Assembly (NCBI GenBank): GCA_005885565.1
Contig: VAXK01000134.1
Location: 1 to 6,193 of the forward strand
Length of the DNA stretch: 6,193 nucleotides
Direction of reading: 5' to 3'
From: Actinomycetota bacterium
GTDB lineage: Bacteria > Actinomycetota > Thermoleophilia > Gaiellales > Gaiellaceae
Made by a program: the position numbers and the translations under genes. Under the pieces are notes generated by a model that saw only the letters and a program-made list of their open reading frames with translations, ran no database searches and had not been told where the DNA came from. Positions 5,093 through 6,193 of the stretch are shown here, piece by piece; position 1 is the first letter of the stretch, and each line of letters starts with the position of its first letter.

Positions 5093-5719
5093 ATGATCGC
5101 GCGCCTTTTGCGCCATCGGCCGTCGCCGGCGATCGTCATCGCGTGCGTGGCTCTGCTGCTCGCGCTCGGCGGCGTGAGCTGGGCGGCCACGGCTCTACCG
5201 AGGAACAGCGTGGGCACCGCCCAGCTGAAGAACAACGCGGTAACGAGCGGCAAGGTCAAGAACCACTCGCTGCTCAGAGCCGACTTCAAGAGCGGCCAGG
5301 TCCCAGCCGGCCCGCGGGGCCCGGCCGGACCGACCGGTGCGACAGGGCCTCAGGGGCCGAAGGGCCCGACCGGCCCCGTAGGCCCGGCGGGCACCGCGAA
5401 CATCAGGTGGGCGCTCGTCAAGGCCGACGCCACGATCGTCGACAAGTCCGACTCGAACATCTCGATGACGTCGCATTCGACCGGTAACTACATCCTCAAC
5501 TTCGGGTCCGCGATCGACACGAAGCTGATCCTCGCCTCCGCCGGTCAAGCCGGCGGCGACACCGGCGCGCGCGGCCCGGTGAGTGCCGGCCCGTGCGGCG
5601 GCACGGCCGAGGGCAGCGTCTGCGGGTCCGGAAACGACACGAGCCACGTCCGCGTGCAGACCTTCAACGCGGGCGACGTCGCGGGCGACCGCGCGTTCTA
5701 CGTGGCCGTCATCGGCTAA
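5093..5719 (+). CDS. Exported collagen-like (Gly-X-Y) protein of Thermoleophilia type
   Basis: A 208-aa exported protein. Residues 12-33 (PAIVIACVALLLALGGVSWA) after a basic N-terminus form a signal peptide or membrane anchor. Residues 35-70 carry the LPRNSVGTAQLKNNAVTSGK segment, continuing to KNHSLLRADF, which looks like a short beta-repeat and is, to my knowledge, common in secreted proteins of Thermoleophilia. Residues 73-99 are nine uninterrupted Gly-X-Y triplets (from GPRGPAGPTGATG) plus a final Gly100, able to form a short collagen triple helix. The C-terminal domain (about 101-208) looks all-beta, has Cys168 and Cys177 that could form a disulfide, and ends DRAFYVAVIG. It probably forms a trimeric stalk with a globular head at the surface. 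ATG 5093 is preceded by AAGGGGG (5077-5083) at 9 nt and precedes the basic n-region; the upstream ATG at 5059 is in another frame. Confidence 0.85.
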   Translation: MIARLLRHRPSPAIVIACVALLLALGGVSWAATALPRNSVGTAQLKNNAVTSGKVKNHSLLRADFKSGQVPAGPRGPAGPTGATGPQGPKGPTGPVGPAGTANIRWALVKADATIVDKSDSNISMTSHSTGNYILNFGSAIDTKLILASAGQAGGDTGARGPVSAGPCGGTAEGSVCGSGNDTSHVRVQTFNAGDVAGDRAFYVAVIG

Positions 5720-5735
5720 CCAACCAAGGTCGACG

Positions 5736-5769
5736 AGTGAAGGGCCTGCCCGCGGGCAGGCCCTTCACT
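5736..5769. terminator. 34-bp perfect palindrome, probable intrinsic terminator
   Basis: AGTGAAGGGCCTGCCCG (5736-5752) is followed immediately by its exact reverse complement, ending CCCTTCACT at 5769. As RNA it forms a 15-bp GC-rich stem with a CGCG tetraloop, followed by only a short T run (5769-5771). It starts 16 nt after the collagen-like stop, so termination of that gene is the simplest role. Its symmetry would let it act in both directions. Confidence 0.75.
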
Positions 5770-5788
5770 TTCCGGGAGAATCCGCCGC

Positions 5789-6193
5789 CTGAGCCTCCCG
5801 CGGCCGCGCACCGGAGCTGCCCTCGCGCTGACGGCGCTCGTCGGCATCTCGACGCTCCTCCGACTCTGGGGGGCCCTCCGCGTGCCCTCGCCGTGGTTCA
5901 CCCCGGACGAGATGGTCTACGGCGAGCTCGGTCGGAGCCTCTACGCGACCGGCCACCTCGACATCCTCGGTCACGCGACCCCGTTCTTCAGCCTTGTCTA
6001 CCCGGCGCTCGTCGGGCCGTTCCTGAACCTCGGCGACGTCGAGCTCGGGTACACGCTGCTGAAGGGCGCCCAGGCGCTCGTCATGTCCCTGACGGCCGTG
6101 CCCGTCTTCCTCTGGGCGCGCTCGCTCGTCCGGCCTCGCTTCGCGCTCGTCGCCGCGCTCCTCATGCTCGCCGTGCCCGGGCTCGCGTTCGCC
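5789..6193 (+). CDS. Partial GT-C-type membrane glycosyltransferase (N-terminus)
   Basis: The reading frame is open to the right edge and gives about 135 residues of a polytopic membrane protein. A first membrane helix (GAALALTALVGISTLLRLWG) is followed by SPWFTPDEMVYGELGRSLYA, the first extracytoplasmic loop of ArnT/PMT-like glycosyltransferases. Its Asp-Glu (DE) is the conserved acidic pair that contacts metal or the lipid-linked sugar donor. Further helices are about 86-105 (LLKGAQALVMSLTAVPVFLW) and 113-135. Such enzymes transfer sugars from polyprenyl-phosphate carriers outside the membrane. The start is a problem: the frame opens after a TGA at 5738-5740 and contains no ATG, GTG or TTG before GTG 5882, which would remove the first helix. 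CTG 5789 with GGGAG at 5774-5778 (10-nt spacing) is given as the provisional start. Confidence 0.8.
   Translation, partial: MSLPRPRTGAALALTALVGISTLLRLWGALRVPSPWFTPDEMVYGELGRSLYATGHLDILGHATPFFSLVYPALVGPFLNLGDVELGYTLLKGAQALVMSLTAVPVFLWARSLVRPRFALVAALLMLAVPGLAFA

Noticed and set aside
3229..5289. A 686-codon open frame on the minus strand
   Set aside because: It lies antisense to the hydrolase, the collagen-like gene and the coiled-coil gene, has a low-complexity Arg/Ala/Pro/Gly-rich translation with no domain, and is expected by chance in GC-rich DNA.

Overview
The window is strongly GC-rich, with G or C at most third codon positions. Mixed signals point to a high-GC actinobacterium, most likely of the Thermoleophilia (Solirubrobacterales/Gaiellales type). 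The best clue is a secreted collagen-like protein whose N-terminal half (LPRNSVGTAQLKNNAVTSGKV) belongs to a family I associate with that class. This assignment is an inference from recognition; no marker gene is present.

Layout from left to right. (1) The 5' end of a minus-strand gene, possibly an ECF-type sigma factor, runs off the left edge. (2) A plus-strand HAD-family phosphatase (240-896) overlaps tail-to-tail by 50 bp with the next operon. (3) A minus-strand pair, nfeD-like (1780-2208) then SPFH/stomatin qmcA-like (847-1770), forms a classic membrane-microdomain operon. (4) A minus-strand gene for a stand-alone two-CBS-domain protein (2403-2786) is separated from nfeD by a 194-bp gap holding an 11-bp-stem hairpin. 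(5) A small exported protein of unknown function (2847-3236, plus) is divergent from the CBS gene across 60 bp. Its stop codon abuts the stop of (6), a minus-strand coiled-coil protein (3237-3830). (7) Divergent from that is a secreted cell-wall hydrolase (3925-4980) with two peptidoglycan-binding domains, a LysM and a lytic transglycosylase (SLT) domain. (8) A membrane-anchored or secreted collagen-like protein (5093-5719) follows after a 112-bp leader with RNA-like stems, and ends at a 34-bp perfect palindrome that is probably a terminator. (9) The N-terminal part of a GT-C-type membrane glycosyltransferase runs off the right edge.

The genes do not form one pathway. A cell-envelope theme links most of them: the SPFH/NfeD membrane scaffold, the exported small protein, the peptidoglycan hydrolase, the collagen-like surface protein and the membrane glycosyltransferase. 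I see no tRNA, rRNA, CRISPR array, transposase or phage gene.

The least ordinary signals are these. A 26-bp perfect palindrome, resembling a REP-type mobile repeat, lies in frame inside the linker between the LysM and SLT domains. Three unrelated genes share a TANNNT-N7-ATG arrangement without a Shine-Dalgarno, suggesting leaderless mRNAs. The collagen-like gene has a possibly structured leader. The glycosyltransferase has no ATG, GTG or TTG start where its first membrane helix requires one.
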